A stretch of DNA of 64,000 nucleotides from Mesorhizobium sp. RMAD-H1 (GCF_014191375.1 NZ_JACHWN010000003.1:432553-496552); one strand, 5' to 3'. Shown: positions 51,817-61,282, numbered from the stretch's first letter. Numbers and translations: made by a program. Notes: a model not told the origin generated them from the letters alone.

Positions 51817-53559
51817 ATGAGTAAAACGCAGGGAAAGAACCCTGGTGACCTGCGGAGCGCGCGCTGGTTTGCTCCCGATGATCTGCGCAGCTTCGGCCAC
51901 CGCTCGCGCCTGATGCAGATGGGCCTCGGGCCGCAGGACTGGGAGGGCAAGCCGTTTATCGGCGTGCTCAATACCTGGTCGGAGCTCAATCCGTGCCATG
52001 CGCATTTCCGCCATCGGGCCGAGGATGTGAAGCGCGGCGTGCTGCAGGCCGGCGGCATTCCGGTCGAACTGCCGGTGATTTCCGTCGATGAAAGCTTCAC
52101 CAAACCCACATCGATGCTCTACCGCAATCTCCTGGCCATGGAGACCGAGGAGCAGATCCGCTCGCATCCGCTAGACGGCATCGTGCTGATGGGCGGCTGC
52201 GACAAGAGCACGCCCGGCCTTGTCATGGGTGCGCTGTCGGCTGGCGTGCCGATGATCTATCTGCCGGCCGGGCCGATGCTGCGCGGCAACTACGCAGGCA
52301 CGGTTCTGGGTTCGGGTTCGGATGCGTGGAAATACTGGGACGAGCGACGCGCCGGCAACATCACCGATGAGCAGTGGCATGGCATCGAGAGCGGTATCGC
52401 CCGCTCTTACGGCACCTGCATGACGATGGGAACGGCTTCGACCATGACGGCCATCGCCGAAGCGATGGGGCTTTGCCTGCCGGGCGCTTCTTCCATTCCG
52501 GCTGCCGATTCGAACCATATCCGCATGTCGGCCGCCTGCGGACGCCGCATCGTGGAGATGGTCTGGGAGGATCTGACGCCGGACAAGATCGTCACCGATG
52601 CCTCGATCCGCAACGCGGCGATCGTGGCCATGGCGACCGGCTGCTCGACCAACGCCGTTGTGCATCTCCTGGCGATGGCGCGGCGTGGCAAGGTGGCCCT
52701 CGATCTCGACGATCTCGATGCGCTGGGCCGTGTCACGCCGCTCATCGCCAATGTCCGCCCGTCCGGCTCGGGTTATCTGATGGAGGATTTCTACTATGCC
52801 GGCGGTCTGCGCGCCCTGATGAGCCGTCTTGCCGAGCGGCTGGACCTCAGTGTCGTGACCGTCACCGGTAAAACGCTTGGCGAGACGCTGGAAGGGGCGG
52901 AAGTCTATAATGACGATGTGATCCGGCCGCTATCGAACCCGGTCTATCACGAGGGCTCGCTCGCGGTGCTGCGCGGCAATCTCTGTCCCGACGGTGCGGT
53001 GATCAAGCCGGCCGCCTGCGATCAGCGGTTCCAGTATCACGAGGGCCCCGCGCTGGTCTTCGACAGCTATCCCGAAATGAAGGCGGCGGTCGAGGATGAA
53101 AATCTCGATGTCACGCCGGATCATGTCCTGGTGCTGCGCAACGCAGGGCCGCTTGGCGGCCCGGGCTTCCCCGAATGGGGCATGCTGCCGATCCCCAAGG
53201 CGCTGATCAAGCAGGGCTACCGCGACATGCTTCGCATTTCCGACGCCCGCATGTCAGGCACCTCCTATGGCGCCTGCGTTCTGCATGTGGCGCCGGAATC
53301 CCATGTCGGCGGACCGCTCGCTTTCCTGCGAACCGGCGACATCGTGCGGCTCGATATCCCCAATCGGCGGCTCGACATGCTGGTAAACGAGGCGGAGCTG
53401 GAAGCGCGCCGCGCCGCCTGGGTGGCTCCGCCACCCCGCTACGAGCGCGGCTATGGCTGGATGTTTGCCCGTCACGTCACGCAGGCCGACAAGGGCTGCG
53501 ATTTCGATTTCCTCACCGCCGCCTTCGGTCCTTCCGCGGGCGAGCCGGATATTTTTTGA
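51817..53559 (+). CDS. IlvD/Edd-family sugar-acid dehydratase (L-arabinonate dehydratase-like)
   Basis: 580-aa Fe-S dehydratase that converts an aldonate to its 2-keto-3-deoxy acid. Cluster ligands Cys60 (ELNPCHAH), Cys128 (GGCDKSTPG) and Cys201 (GTCMTMGTA) have the spacing (one residue offset) of Rhizobium L-arabinonate dehydratase (Cys59/127/200), and the length is the same class. Arabinonate, xylonate, fuconate or gluconate are possible substrates. First gene of a four-gene operon. Confidence 0.9.
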   Translation: MSKTQGKNPGDLRSARWFAPDDLRSFGHRSRLMQMGLGPQDWEGKPFIGVLNTWSELNPCHAHFRHRAEDVKRGVLQAGGIPVELPVISVDESFTKPTSMLYRNLLAMETEEQIRSHPLDGIVLMGGCDKSTPGLVMGALSAGVPMIYLPAGPMLRGNYAGTVLGSGSDAWKYWDERRAGNITDEQWHGIESGIARSYGTCMTMGTASTMTAIAEAMGLCLPGASSIPAADSNHIRMSAACGRRIVEMVWEDLTPDKIVTDASIRNAAIVAMATGCSTNAVVHLLAMARRGKVALDLDDLDALGRVTPLIANVRPSGSGYLMEDFYYAGGLRALMSRLAERLDLSVVTVTGKTLGETLEGAEVYNDDVIRPLSNPVYHEGSLAVLRGNLCPDGAVIKPAACDQRFQYHEGPALVFDSYPEMKAAVEDENLDVTPDHVLVLRNAGPLGGPGFPEWGMLPIPKALIKQGYRDMLRISDARMSGTSYGACVLHVAPESHVGGPLAFLRTGDIVRLDIPNRRLDMLVNEAELEARRAAWVAPPPRYERGYGWMFARHVTQADKGCDFDFLTAAFGPSAGEPDIF

Positions 53560-53580
53560 GCCGTCATGGGAACAGGACCA

Positions 53581-54291
53581 ATGAACCCCGATACACACGC
53601 CAAGCTGATGACCGTCTCGACCGCGACCCTTTGCACCGCACTGTTCAAGCGCGGGCTCAGGAACCAGTTCATCCAGGATGTTCGTCCGGTAAAGCCGAAG
53701 GGGCGCAACATGGTCGGTCCAGCCTTCACCCTTCGCTACATTCCCGCGCGCGAGGATCTCAACCAGCTCGAAGTGTTCCGCGATCCCGAACATCCGCAGC
53801 GCGCCGGCGTCGAGCAGTGTCCGCCCGGCGCCGTCATGATGATCGACAGCCGCAAGGATGCGCGCGCGGCCTCGGCCGGCGGGATTCTCCTCACCCGGCT
53901 GATGGTGCGCGGCGTTGCCGGTGTCGTCACCGATGGCGGCTTTCGCGACAGTCCCGAGATCGCCGAGATGGCGATGCCTGCCTATCATGCACGCCCGTCC
54001 GCGCCGACGAACCTCACCCTGCATCAGGCGATCGATCTTAACGTGCCGATCGGCTGCGGTGATGTCCCGGTCTTCCCGGGGGATATCGTCGTGGGCGACG
54101 ACGAGGGCGTCGTCGTGCTGCCGGCGCATCTCGCCGACGAGATTGCCAACGAGGCGGTGGAAATGACCGCCTATGAGGATTTCGTCATGGAGGAAGTGGG
54201 GAAGGGGCGCAGCATCATCGGCCTTTACCCCGCAACACGGGAAGAATCGAAGCAGGATTTCGCCAAATGGCGCGCCGCAAACGGGCGCTGA
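53581..54291 (+). CDS. RraA-like protein (HMG/CHA aldolase family)
   Basis: 236-aa protein of the RraA/4-hydroxy-4-methyl-2-oxoglutarate aldolase fold: VSTATLCTALFKRGL, PPGAVMMIDSRKDARAASAGGIL, GVVTDGGFRDSPEIAE (the catalytic G-G-x-R-D region) and PGDIVVGDDEGVVVLPAHLADE. In catabolic operons such proteins act as aldolases or oxaloacetate decarboxylases rather than as RNase E inhibitors. ATG 53581 is preferred; 53566 is also possible. 21 bp after the dehydratase. Confidence 0.85.
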   Translation: MNPDTHAKLMTVSTATLCTALFKRGLRNQFIQDVRPVKPKGRNMVGPAFTLRYIPAREDLNQLEVFRDPEHPQRAGVEQCPPGAVMMIDSRKDARAASAGGILLTRLMVRGVAGVVTDGGFRDSPEIAEMAMPAYHARPSAPTNLTLHQAIDLNVPIGCGDVPVFPGDIVVGDDEGVVVLPAHLADEIANEAVEMTAYEDFVMEEVGKGRSIIGLYPATREESKQDFAKWRAANGR

Positions 54292-54318
54292 TCGGCCGAA
54301 AGGATGGGGATAACGACC

Positions 54319-55221
54319 ATGACGAAACTCACCGAAGCCCTTACCGGAATTTCCGGCATTCTCGTCACGCCTTATGACAGCGGGGACCGGATTGCGCCGG
54401 CCCTGCAGGGGCCGATCGTCGAGCGCGCCATCGCGGCAGGCGTCCACATACTGGTTGCCAACGGCAATACCGGTGAATTCTATGGACTGACCATGGATGA
54501 AGCCGAACGGATGGTCCAATCCGCCGCCGAGCACATCAACGGCCGCATACCCCTCCTGGGCGGGGTAGGGCGCAGTGTCAAGGATGCCTGCCATCTGGCC
54601 AAGGCGTCCAAGAACGCCGGTGCGGACGCCTTGATGGTGCACCAGCCGCCGGATCCGTTCTCAGCGCCGCGCGGCTTCATCGAATATGTCCGCCGCGTCG
54701 CCGATGCGGCCGACGGCCTGCCTCTGATGCTTTATTTGCGCAATGATGCGATCGGCACCGGGGCAATCGCCGAGCTCTGCTCGATCGAAGGTGTGGCGGG
54801 CGTCAAATGGGCGACTCCCAACGTGCTCAAGCTTTCCGAAGCCATCAATGCGACCAACCCGTCGATCATCTGGGTCGGCGGACTTGCCGAAACCTGGGCG
54901 CCGCCGCTCTATGCGGTCGGTGCCCGCGGCTTCACCTCCGGTCTCATCAATGTCTGGCCGGAACGCTCCGTCGCCATTCATGCGGCGCTCGCTCGTGGTG
55001 ATTACGAGGCGGCGGCATCGCTCATCGCCGGGATGAAGGTCTTCGAAGAGATCCGGGCCGAAGAGCTGAACGGTACGAATGTGACGGGCGTCAAGGCTGC
55101 GCTGAAAGCGCTCGGCCATGATTGCGGCCATGCGCGTCCGCCTTCGGCCTGGCCGCTGACGGAGGCACAGCAGCGGCGGCTCGACGCCTTCATCACGGGA
55201 CAAAAACTGCCGCGCTTCTGA
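54319..55221 (+). CDS. DHDPS/NAL-family lyase or dehydratase (2-keto-3-deoxy acid processing)
   Basis: 300-aa class I aldolase-fold enzyme. The Schiff-base Lys163 lies in GVAGVKWATPN and Tyr139 in LMLYLRND; the N-terminus has ANGNTGEFYGLT, the family's GxxGE motif. In context it should act on the dehydratase product, either cleaving it or dehydrating it (as 2-keto-3-deoxyarabonate dehydratase or KdgD do). ATG 54319 follows GGGGATAACGACC. Confidence 0.87.
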   Translation: MTKLTEALTGISGILVTPYDSGDRIAPALQGPIVERAIAAGVHILVANGNTGEFYGLTMDEAERMVQSAAEHINGRIPLLGGVGRSVKDACHLAKASKNAGADALMVHQPPDPFSAPRGFIEYVRRVADAADGLPLMLYLRNDAIGTGAIAELCSIEGVAGVKWATPNVLKLSEAINATNPSIIWVGGLAETWAPPLYAVGARGFTSGLINVWPERSVAIHAALARGDYEAAASLIAGMKVFEEIRAEELNGTNVTGVKAALKALGHDCGHARPPSAWPLTEAQQRRLDAFITGQKLPRF

Positions 55222-55298
55222 GCCGGCGGCCTGTGCCGCTTACCGGGTCACAGGTCATGAGAAGTTTCACAATGGCAAAATTTGGAGGAGGAACTGCC

Positions 55299-56387
55299 AT
55301 GGGAATGACACGTCGGAACATTCTGTCGATGGGTAGTGCGGGGCTTGTCGCCGCCGTTGCCGGCAAAGCCTGGGGACAATCTTTCCCTGTTGTGTTGAAC
55401 CAGCGCTATCCCGATCCTTCGGTTGAAATCCTCGACCCGAGCTTTGCCAAATACCGTATCTATTCGGCCTCGGTGGAAAAGCTCGCCACCGGCATGCGCT
55501 GGGCAGAGGGACCTGCCTATTTTCCCGAGGAGGGATATCTTCTCTTATCCGATATCCCCAACAACCGGATCATGAAATATGACGAGGTGAACGAGACCTT
55601 CACCGTCTTCCGCTCGCCCGCCAATTTCGCCAATGGCAATGCCCGGGACAGGGAAGGGCGGCTGATCACCTGCGAGCACTCGGTCACGCGTCGCGTTACG
55701 CGCACCGAAAGGGACGGCACGATCACCGTCCTTGCTGACCGGTTCGAAGGCAAGCGGCTCAACGCGCCGAACGACGTGGTGGTTAAATCGGATGGAACGA
55801 TCTGGTTCACCGATCCGCTCTTTGGCATCCATGGCAATTACGAAGGCGAGCAGGCGGAGCCTGAGCAGGCGACGACGAATGTCTATCGCATCGATGCCGA
55901 TGGAAAACTCAACGCCGTTATCACCGATCTGGTGAATCCCAACGGGCTTGCCTTCTCGCCCGACGAGAAGAAGCTCTATGTGGTGGAATGGAAGGGCACA
56001 CCCAACCGCAGCATCTGGAGCTATGATGTCGGCGCGGATGGTACTGCATCCAACAAGACCAAGCTGATCGATGCCGCCGATTTCGGCGCGCTCGATGGCT
56101 TCAGGGTCGATCGTGACGGCAATCTTTGGTGCGGCTATGGCAGCAATGGCGCGCTGAAGGAGAAGCCCATCAGCGTGGCCGGCCGCGACGTCTATGAACT
56201 CAAGGGCAAATCGGAAGATCTGGACGGCGTCATGGTCTTCAACCCGCAAGGCAAGCCGATCGGCTTCATCCGCCTGCCCGAGCGTTGCGCGAATCTTGCT
56301 TTCGGCGGGCCGAAGGGGAACCGCCTTTATATGGCGAGCAGCCACTCGCTCTATGCACTCTATGTCGGCGCACAAGGCGCCGTATGA
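55299..56387 (+). CDS. Exported SMP-30/gluconolactonase-family lactonase
   Basis: 362-aa six-bladed propeller lactonase. It begins with a twin-Arg-like signal (MTRRNILSMGSAG...AWGQ), so it acts outside the cytoplasm. Metal-site motifs are visible: WAEGPAYF (Glu), NAPNDVVV (Asn-Asp) and ALDGFRVDRDGNLW (Asp). It would open sugar lactones to the aldonates taken up by TctABC. ATG 55299 follows GGAGGAGGAACTGCC; the frame upstream runs into the previous gene. Last gene of the + strand operon. Confidence 0.87.
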   Translation: MGMTRRNILSMGSAGLVAAVAGKAWGQSFPVVLNQRYPDPSVEILDPSFAKYRIYSASVEKLATGMRWAEGPAYFPEEGYLLLSDIPNNRIMKYDEVNETFTVFRSPANFANGNARDREGRLITCEHSVTRRVTRTERDGTITVLADRFEGKRLNAPNDVVVKSDGTIWFTDPLFGIHGNYEGEQAEPEQATTNVYRIDADGKLNAVITDLVNPNGLAFSPDEKKLYVVEWKGTPNRSIWSYDVGADGTASNKTKLIDAADFGALDGFRVDRDGNLWCGYGSNGALKEKPISVAGRDVYELKGKSEDLDGVMVFNPQGKPIGFIRLPERCANLAFGGPKGNRLYMASSHSLYALYVGAQGAV

Positions 56388-56459
56388 CATAATCGATCAG
56401 CCTGTCGGCCCCTTGCCCTTGCCGGGTGAAGTGAGCGCCGCCACTACATCAGGACGAGC

Positions 56460-56491
56460 CGGCTCCGGTGGACGGGGTTCCATCGGAGCCG
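56460..56491. terminator. Hairpin in the lactonase / gntR convergent gap
   Basis: CGGCTCCG (56460-56467) and CGGAGCCG (56484-56491) with a 16-base loop, followed by TGTCTTTC. Possible bidirectional terminator, moderate at best because of the long loop. Confidence 0.4.
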
Positions 56492-56497
56492 TGTCTT

Positions 56498-57160
56498 TCA
56501 TGGAACCTTGAGGACGCTCACGAGATCGTCGCGGACTGCCGCCACGTGTTCGGCAAGGAAGCGGGCGGCCCGGTTAAAGCGGCCTGAACGGCAGAGGTGA
56601 ATGAGCTCGGCGTGTTCTTCCATCGCGCGCTGCATAGCCGCGGTATTGGAAAGCTGAATGCGGGTATATCGATCACTGGTCTGGAGGAGAGACGCCACGA
56701 TCTGCTGGGTGCGAGGCATGTCCGCCAGATGATACATGGCCATATGCAGCTCAGCATTCAACCTGCCGTATTCGTTGACTGCGTTTTCCTCGATGGCCTT
56801 GACGTAGCTCTCGTGCTTTTCCTTCAGGCGATCGAAATCTTCCTCGGCCAGCTTTGGAGCGGATGCCGCCAGGAGGCGTGGTTCCAGCAGGATCCGGAGC
56901 TCGAACACGTCATCAATCTCATTGCGTGACAGGTCCGAGACCACCGCGCCCCTTTGCGGCAAAATCTTCACCAAACCCTCGGCTTCCAGCTGGAACAGAG
57001 CCTCGCGGATAGGGATACGGCTCACTCCGAATGACTCCGCGAGCGCATCCTGGCGAAGCTGCGTTCCCGCTGCGTAGCGGCCGGACAGAATGCCCTGTCT
57101 GATCTCCTCCAGCAGAGCCCCGGAAAGCGTGCGGTGTTTGAGAGATGATTTGACCTGCAT
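56498..57160 (-). CDS. GntR-family regulator, FCD (FadR) type
   Basis: 220-aa regulator: winged HTH (LRQDALAESFGVSRIPIREALFQLEAEGLV) and all-helical FCD effector domain with metal-binding His candidates (ELHMAMYH, EEHAELIHLC). It is divergent from the TRAP transporter operon, which it presumably controls. Confidence 0.9.
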   Translation of the reverse strand: MQVKSSLKHRTLSGALLEEIRQGILSGRYAAGTQLRQDALAESFGVSRIPIREALFQLEAEGLVKILPQRGAVVSDLSRNEIDDVFELRILLEPRLLAASAPKLAEEDFDRLKEKHESYVKAIEENAVNEYGRLNAELHMAMYHLADMPRTQQIVASLLQTSDRYTRIQLSNTAAMQRAMEEHAELIHLCRSGRFNRAARFLAEHVAAVRDDLVSVLKVP

Positions 57161-57196
57161 CGCGAAAAAGAATCCTCAGGGCTATTGACACTGAAA

Positions 57197-57217
57197 ATGT
57201 ATAAAATCTACGTTATA
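57197..57217. promoter_or_regulatory. AT-rich inverted repeat upstream of dctQ, candidate GntR operator
   Basis: TATAA (57200-57204) and TTATA (57213-57217) around an 8-bp centre, within ATGTATAA (57197-57204). The same ATGTATAA octamer occurs upstream of the second DHDPS-family gene (62371-62378). Confidence 0.35.
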
Positions 57218-57236
57218 AAAAACAAGGGGAACTTGG

Positions 57237-57857
57237 ATGCATGCAGTGCCACCTCCGGCGGGGCCGCGGCCATTTGGGCTTGTCCGCCTGGTCATCTGCC
57301 TTTCCGATGCGATATTCGCCTGCGAGAAGGCCGTGGTCGGCGGGCTGATGGCGCTGCTGCTTGGCCTTATCCTTCTGAATGTCGGGACGCGTTACGCGGG
57401 GATGCCGCTCTACTGGGTCGATGAAGCGGCCGTCTATGCGATGGTGTGGCTTGCCTTCATCGGAGCCTCGGCGTTGACGCGGTTGCGGCTGGACTTTGCC
57501 GTCACGCTTCTCTCTGACAAGCTCTCCGAAAAAAATGCCCGCCGGATGAAGGCGGTGGCCAGCCTCTTCGGCACCGTGTTTGCCCTGGCCTTATGCGTCA
57601 TGTGCTGGCGATGGATGGATCCGGTCGGCATCGCGTCAGCAGGCTTCGACGCCAAGGCCTATGCGGGGGAGACCTTCAACTTTCTCTATACCGAGAAAAC
57701 GCAGACGCTGCGCTGGCCGACTTGGGCTGTCAGCCTGGTCATCCCGATTTTCGCCATCACGATGCTGATCCACACACTAGCCAATTTCCTCGAAGACCTC
57801 GGCTTTTCGACGCCCCGCGCGCATCCCGGTTTCACAAATGCAGAGGGCGTGAACTGA
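57237..57857 (+). CDS. dctQ: TRAP transporter small permease (DctQ family)
   Basis: 206-aa protein with four spans; VDEAAVYAMVWLAFIGASALTR is the DctQ hallmark. Part of a TRAP system importing an organic acid with Na+ or H+. ATG 57237 follows AAGGGGAACTTGG. Overlaps dctM by 1 bp. Confidence 0.9.
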   Translation: MHAVPPPAGPRPFGLVRLVICLSDAIFACEKAVVGGLMALLLGLILLNVGTRYAGMPLYWVDEAAVYAMVWLAFIGASALTRLRLDFAVTLLSDKLSEKNARRMKAVASLFGTVFALALCVMCWRWMDPVGIASAGFDAKAYAGETFNFLYTEKTQTLRWPTWAVSLVIPIFAITMLIHTLANFLEDLGFSTPRAHPGFTNAEGVN

Positions 57858-59122
57858 TGGCCACCGCTGGCGTCTTCCTGTTTCTCATGCTGATCGGCGT
57901 GCCGATAGGGCTATGCCTCCTCCTGGTGAGCATGACCTATATCCTCGACAGCGGAAACATGCTGCTTTTCGACAGCCTGCCGGTGCAGCTGTTCGGAGGT
58001 GTCGACAATTACGGCCTCATCGCCATTCCCCTGTTTGTCCTGATCGGTGAAGTCATGAATGGCGGCGGCATCACCCGCCGGATCATCGATATGACGATGG
58101 CGTTCATCGGCGCCCTTCGGGGCGGTCTCGCCTATGTGAACCTCTTTGCAAACATGTTCGTCGCCTCGATCCTCGGTTCCGCCACGGCACAGGTCGCCAT
58201 CATGGCGCAGATGATGGTGCCCGAGATGGAGAAGAAGGGCTATGACAAGACATTCGCGGCGGGCTTGACTGCCTATGCCGGCATGTTGGGGCCGATCATC
58301 CCGCCCTCCATCATGTTCGTGGTCTATAGCGTGCTGGCACAGGTGCCGGTGGCGGATATGCTGATGGCCGGGCTGGTGCCGGGCATATTGCTGACCGTGC
58401 TGTTCTGCATCGTGATCGCCATCATGGGCTTCGTCTATAGCTATCCCAAGGGCGAGAGCATGACGGTGCGCGCCCGGGCGAAGATCGTACTTGGCGCATT
58501 GCCGACGCTGCTTGTGCCGATCATCATCGTCGGGTCGATCCTCGCCGGCATCGCCAATCCGACGGAAGCGGCAGCCGTCGGCGTCGTGGCCGCTTTTCTC
58601 GTTGGCCGCTACTGGATCGGCGAGCTTTCCTATTCGCAGCTTCCCATGATGCTGTTGAGGGCGGGCATCTATTCCGCCGTCGTTCTCTTCCTGGTGGCCG
58701 CCGCCGCCGTGTTCTCCTGGGTTCTCGTCTACGGAATGGTACCTCAGAAAGTAGCGGCGTGGGTGCAGACGGTTGCATCGGACCCGATCACCTTCATGCT
58801 TCTGGTCAACGTCATCCTGCTGGTGATCGGCACGGTTATCGACGGTGCCCCCGGCCTGATCATGACGGTGCCGATCCTCCTGCCGATCGCCACCGAGGTC
58901 TATGGGATCGACCCGGTTCATTTCGGTGTCGTCGTGGTGATCAATCTCGTGCTGGGCTTCCTGTCGCCGCCGGTCGGTCTCTCCTTCTTCGTCGCTTCAG
59001 CCGTTACAGGAGCAAAGCCGGGCAAGATGTTCATCGTCACGCTGCCGTTCTTCCTTGTCGCGTGCCTGCTGCTCGTCCTGCTCTCGATCTTTCCTGAGCT
59101 TTCCACCTTTTTTGCCGGATAA
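57857..59122 (+). CDS. dctM: TRAP transporter large permease (DctM family)
   Basis: 421-aa permease with about 12 spans. Typical segments: LFGGVDNYGLIAIPLFVLIGEVMNGGG, GSATAQVAIMAQMMVPEMEKKGYDKTFAAGLTA and GPIIPPSIMFVVYSVLA. The ATG is within TGATG at the dctQ stop; an open frame running back into dctQ is not the gene. dctP follows after 27 bp. Confidence 0.94.
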   Translation: MATAGVFLFLMLIGVPIGLCLLLVSMTYILDSGNMLLFDSLPVQLFGGVDNYGLIAIPLFVLIGEVMNGGGITRRIIDMTMAFIGALRGGLAYVNLFANMFVASILGSATAQVAIMAQMMVPEMEKKGYDKTFAAGLTAYAGMLGPIIPPSIMFVVYSVLAQVPVADMLMAGLVPGILLTVLFCIVIAIMGFVYSYPKGESMTVRARAKIVLGALPTLLVPIIIVGSILAGIANPTEAAAVGVVAAFLVGRYWIGELSYSQLPMMLLRAGIYSAVVLFLVAAAAVFSWVLVYGMVPQKVAAWVQTVASDPITFMLLVNVILLVIGTVIDGAPGLIMTVPILLPIATEVYGIDPVHFGVVVVINLVLGFLSPPVGLSFFVASAVTGAKPGKMFIVTLPFFLVACLLLVLLSIFPELSTFFAG

Positions 59123-59149
59123 TCGACTAACCTTCAGAGGAACAGAACC

Positions 59150-60139
59150 ATGAACATGACCCGCAGGAACTTTATCCGCACCGCCTCCGTCGGGGCCGCC
59201 CTTCTCGGCATGCCTTCGATTGCGCGCGCCCAGGAGAAGAGGACCTTCCGCCTCGGTATCACCACACCGCCGGGCCATCCCTGGAACAATGCGGCGTTGA
59301 AAGTCGGCGAGATGCTGAAGGCCGAAACCAACGGCCGCCTCGATCTCGCGGTCTTCCCGGCAAACCAACTCGGTACCGAGGCGGCGATGATGCAGCAGAT
59401 GCAGGCCGGCTCGCTCGATTTCGGCTGGATCATGACGGCGGAGCTGGGCTCGCGCATCCCCTCCATCGCTGCCATCAATGCGCCCTGGATCGTGGATTCC
59501 ACGGCAAAGGTGGCAAAGCTCGTCCGCCAGCCGATCGCGATGAGCCTGCTCGATGTCCTTCCTGCGGAAACCGGCACGATCGGGCTCGCCTGGGGCATCA
59601 CCACCATGCGCGTCGTCTTCACCGCAAAGGAAATCAACGGGCTTGACGATCTCCGCGGTATGAAGCTGCGCATCAACACGACGCCGGCCTACAAGGACTT
59701 CTATGAACTTCTGGGAGCCGCGCCGACGCCGATCCCGACGCCGGCCGTGTTCGACGCCATGTCAAACGGGCAAGTGGACGGCCTGGAGGCTGACCTCGAC
59801 TTCTCCTGGAACCAGCGCTTCGACAAGGTGTCGAAGACGATGCTGAAAATGAATGCGATCTTCATGCCTTGTGTCGCGCTCGCCTCCGGGCGGGTATGGA
59901 AGGGGCTGCCTGAGGCCGATCGCGAGCTCATCACGCGTCTGACGAAGGCTGCTCTCGACGAGCAGATCGATGCCACTGTCGCCGACGAGCCCAAGCGGCT
60001 GGAGGATTTCGGCAAGGTGATCACCATCAAGGATGTCCAGGTGGCCGATGCCGGCAAGATCATCGAAGCATACGACAAGATCTGGCTGCCGAAGGCTCCG
60101 GTGCTGGCGGATCTCAGAAAGGTCGGCGCTACCCTCTGA
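59150..60139 (+). CDS. dctP: TRAP transporter substrate-binding protein (DctP family)
   Basis: 329-aa periplasmic receptor with a Tat-like signal (MNMTRRNFIRTASVGAALL...ARAQ). DctP motifs: LGITTPPGHPWNNAALKVGEML, GLDDLRGMKLRINTTPAYKDFYELLGAAPTPI with the carboxylate-binding Arg, and PTPAVFDAMSNGQVDGLEAD. The ligand is unknown; a hydroxy- or amino-acid related compound would fit the downstream enzymes. Confidence 0.93.
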   Translation: MNMTRRNFIRTASVGAALLGMPSIARAQEKRTFRLGITTPPGHPWNNAALKVGEMLKAETNGRLDLAVFPANQLGTEAAMMQQMQAGSLDFGWIMTAELGSRIPSIAAINAPWIVDSTAKVAKLVRQPIAMSLLDVLPAETGTIGLAWGITTMRVVFTAKEINGLDDLRGMKLRINTTPAYKDFYELLGAAPTPIPTPAVFDAMSNGQVDGLEADLDFSWNQRFDKVSKTMLKMNAIFMPCVALASGRVWKGLPEADRELITRLTKAALDEQIDATVADEPKRLEDFGKVITIKDVQVADAGKIIEAYDKIWLPKAPVLADLRKVGATL

Positions 60140-60159
60140 TATCTTCTTGAGATCATGGT

Positions 60160-60184
60160 GCCGCTCCGGAATATCCGGGGCGGC
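60160..60184 (+). terminator. Hairpin after dctP
   Basis: GCCGCTCCGG (60160-60169), loop AATAT, CCGGGGCGGC (60175-60184): 10-bp stem with one G-T pair, followed by ATGCCTGTTTT. Either a partial terminator that keeps dctP mRNA abundant or a processing stem, since the next gene is on the same strand. Confidence 0.6.
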
Positions 60185-60207
60185 ATGCCTGTTTTAAGCC
60201 GCGTTGA

Positions 60208-61245
60208 ATGCTCGACGAAAGAACTGTCCTTTCCGTTGCGGAATTGTCCGCTCGGGTGAAGGAAATCTTCGTGTCGGCGGGTTGCAGCGAGCGGCAGGCC
60301 GGGGCCGTGGCACGCGTGATCGTCGCCGGCGAGCGCGACGGTTGCAAGTCGCATGGCATTTACCGGATCGAAGGATGCCTGCGCACGATCGGCGCCGGCA
60401 AGGTCGTGCCTGATGCCGTGCCGGCTGTCATATCCGATGAGAGCGCTATCGTGCGCGTCGACGCCAATGGCGGATTTGCCAATGCGGCCTTCGAGCTGGG
60501 ATTGCCCGTGCTGGCGGAGCGGACCCGCGCTCTGGGAATGGCTGCGATGGTCGTCAACAATTGCACGCATTTCTCGGCGCTCTGGCCGGAGGTCGAAGCC
60601 GTCGCGGAACTGGGGCTGGCCGCGCTCGCGATGTGCCCGAGCTATGCCACGGTGGCGCCGGCCGGCGGACGAAAGCCGTTGCTCGGGACCAATCCCATGG
60701 CGTTCGGATGGCCGCGTGAAAACGATCATCCCTATGTCTTCGACTTCGCAACGAGCATGGTGGCAAGAGGGGAAATCGAGCTTCATCGCCGTGCTGGCAA
60801 GGCTCTGCCGGAAGGCTGGGCTCTGGATCAGAACGGCGAGCCGACGACGGATCCTGAGGCAGCGCTGGCCGGTGCCATGCTTCCCTTCGGCGGCCACAAG
60901 GGATCCGCGATCTCCACGATGATCGAGTTGCTGGCCGGGGCGATGATTGGCGATCTGATGAGCCCGGAGGCTCTCGCATTCCTCGGCACGACCACTTTGT
61001 CCCCGCATCATGGGGAACTGATCATCGCTTTTGATCCGGTGCGATTTTCCGGCCAGTGCAGGGGCAATCCGTTCATCCAGGCGGAGAGCCTCTTCGAGGC
61101 GATCGCGGGGCAGGGCGCTCGTCTTCCGTCCCGGAGAAGGTTCCGGGCCCGCTCGCAATCGCTTGCCCAGGGTATCGCATTGTCAGCGGCCGAGATGGCG
61201 CAATTGCAACGGTTGCTCCAGGTGGGGCTTGCTGCGGTCGAATGA
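60208..61245 (+). CDS. LDH2/malate dehydrogenase-family NAD(P)H-dependent oxidoreductase (DpkA/LhpD-like)
   Basis: 345-aa enzyme of the Ldh_2 family, which includes delta1-piperideine-2-carboxylate/pyrroline-2-carboxylate reductases, malate and ureidoglycolate dehydrogenases. KSHGIYRI holds the catalytic His region; NNCTHFSALWPEVE, GTNPMAFGWPR and FDFATSMVARGEIELHRRAGK (NAD(P) site) are conserved. NCTHFSALW resembles the piperideine/pyrroline reductase group. It follows dctP by 68 bp and converges on the second DHDPS-family gene. Confidence 0.85.
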   Translation: MLDERTVLSVAELSARVKEIFVSAGCSERQAGAVARVIVAGERDGCKSHGIYRIEGCLRTIGAGKVVPDAVPAVISDESAIVRVDANGGFANAAFELGLPVLAERTRALGMAAMVVNNCTHFSALWPEVEAVAELGLAALAMCPSYATVAPAGGRKPLLGTNPMAFGWPRENDHPYVFDFATSMVARGEIELHRRAGKALPEGWALDQNGEPTTDPEAALAGAMLPFGGHKGSAISTMIELLAGAMIGDLMSPEALAFLGTTTLSPHHGELIIAFDPVRFSGQCRGNPFIQAESLFEAIAGQGARLPSRRRFRARSQSLAQGIALSAAEMAQLQRLLQVGLAAVE

Positions 61246-61282
61246 TCCCCGCCGGTCGAGGAGGCGGGCAGCATGCAAACGC

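Noticed and set aside
53254..54642. 462-aa minus-strand ORF opposite the dehydratase/RraA/DHDPS genes
   Set aside because: Crosses three real genes on the other strand and resembles nothing.
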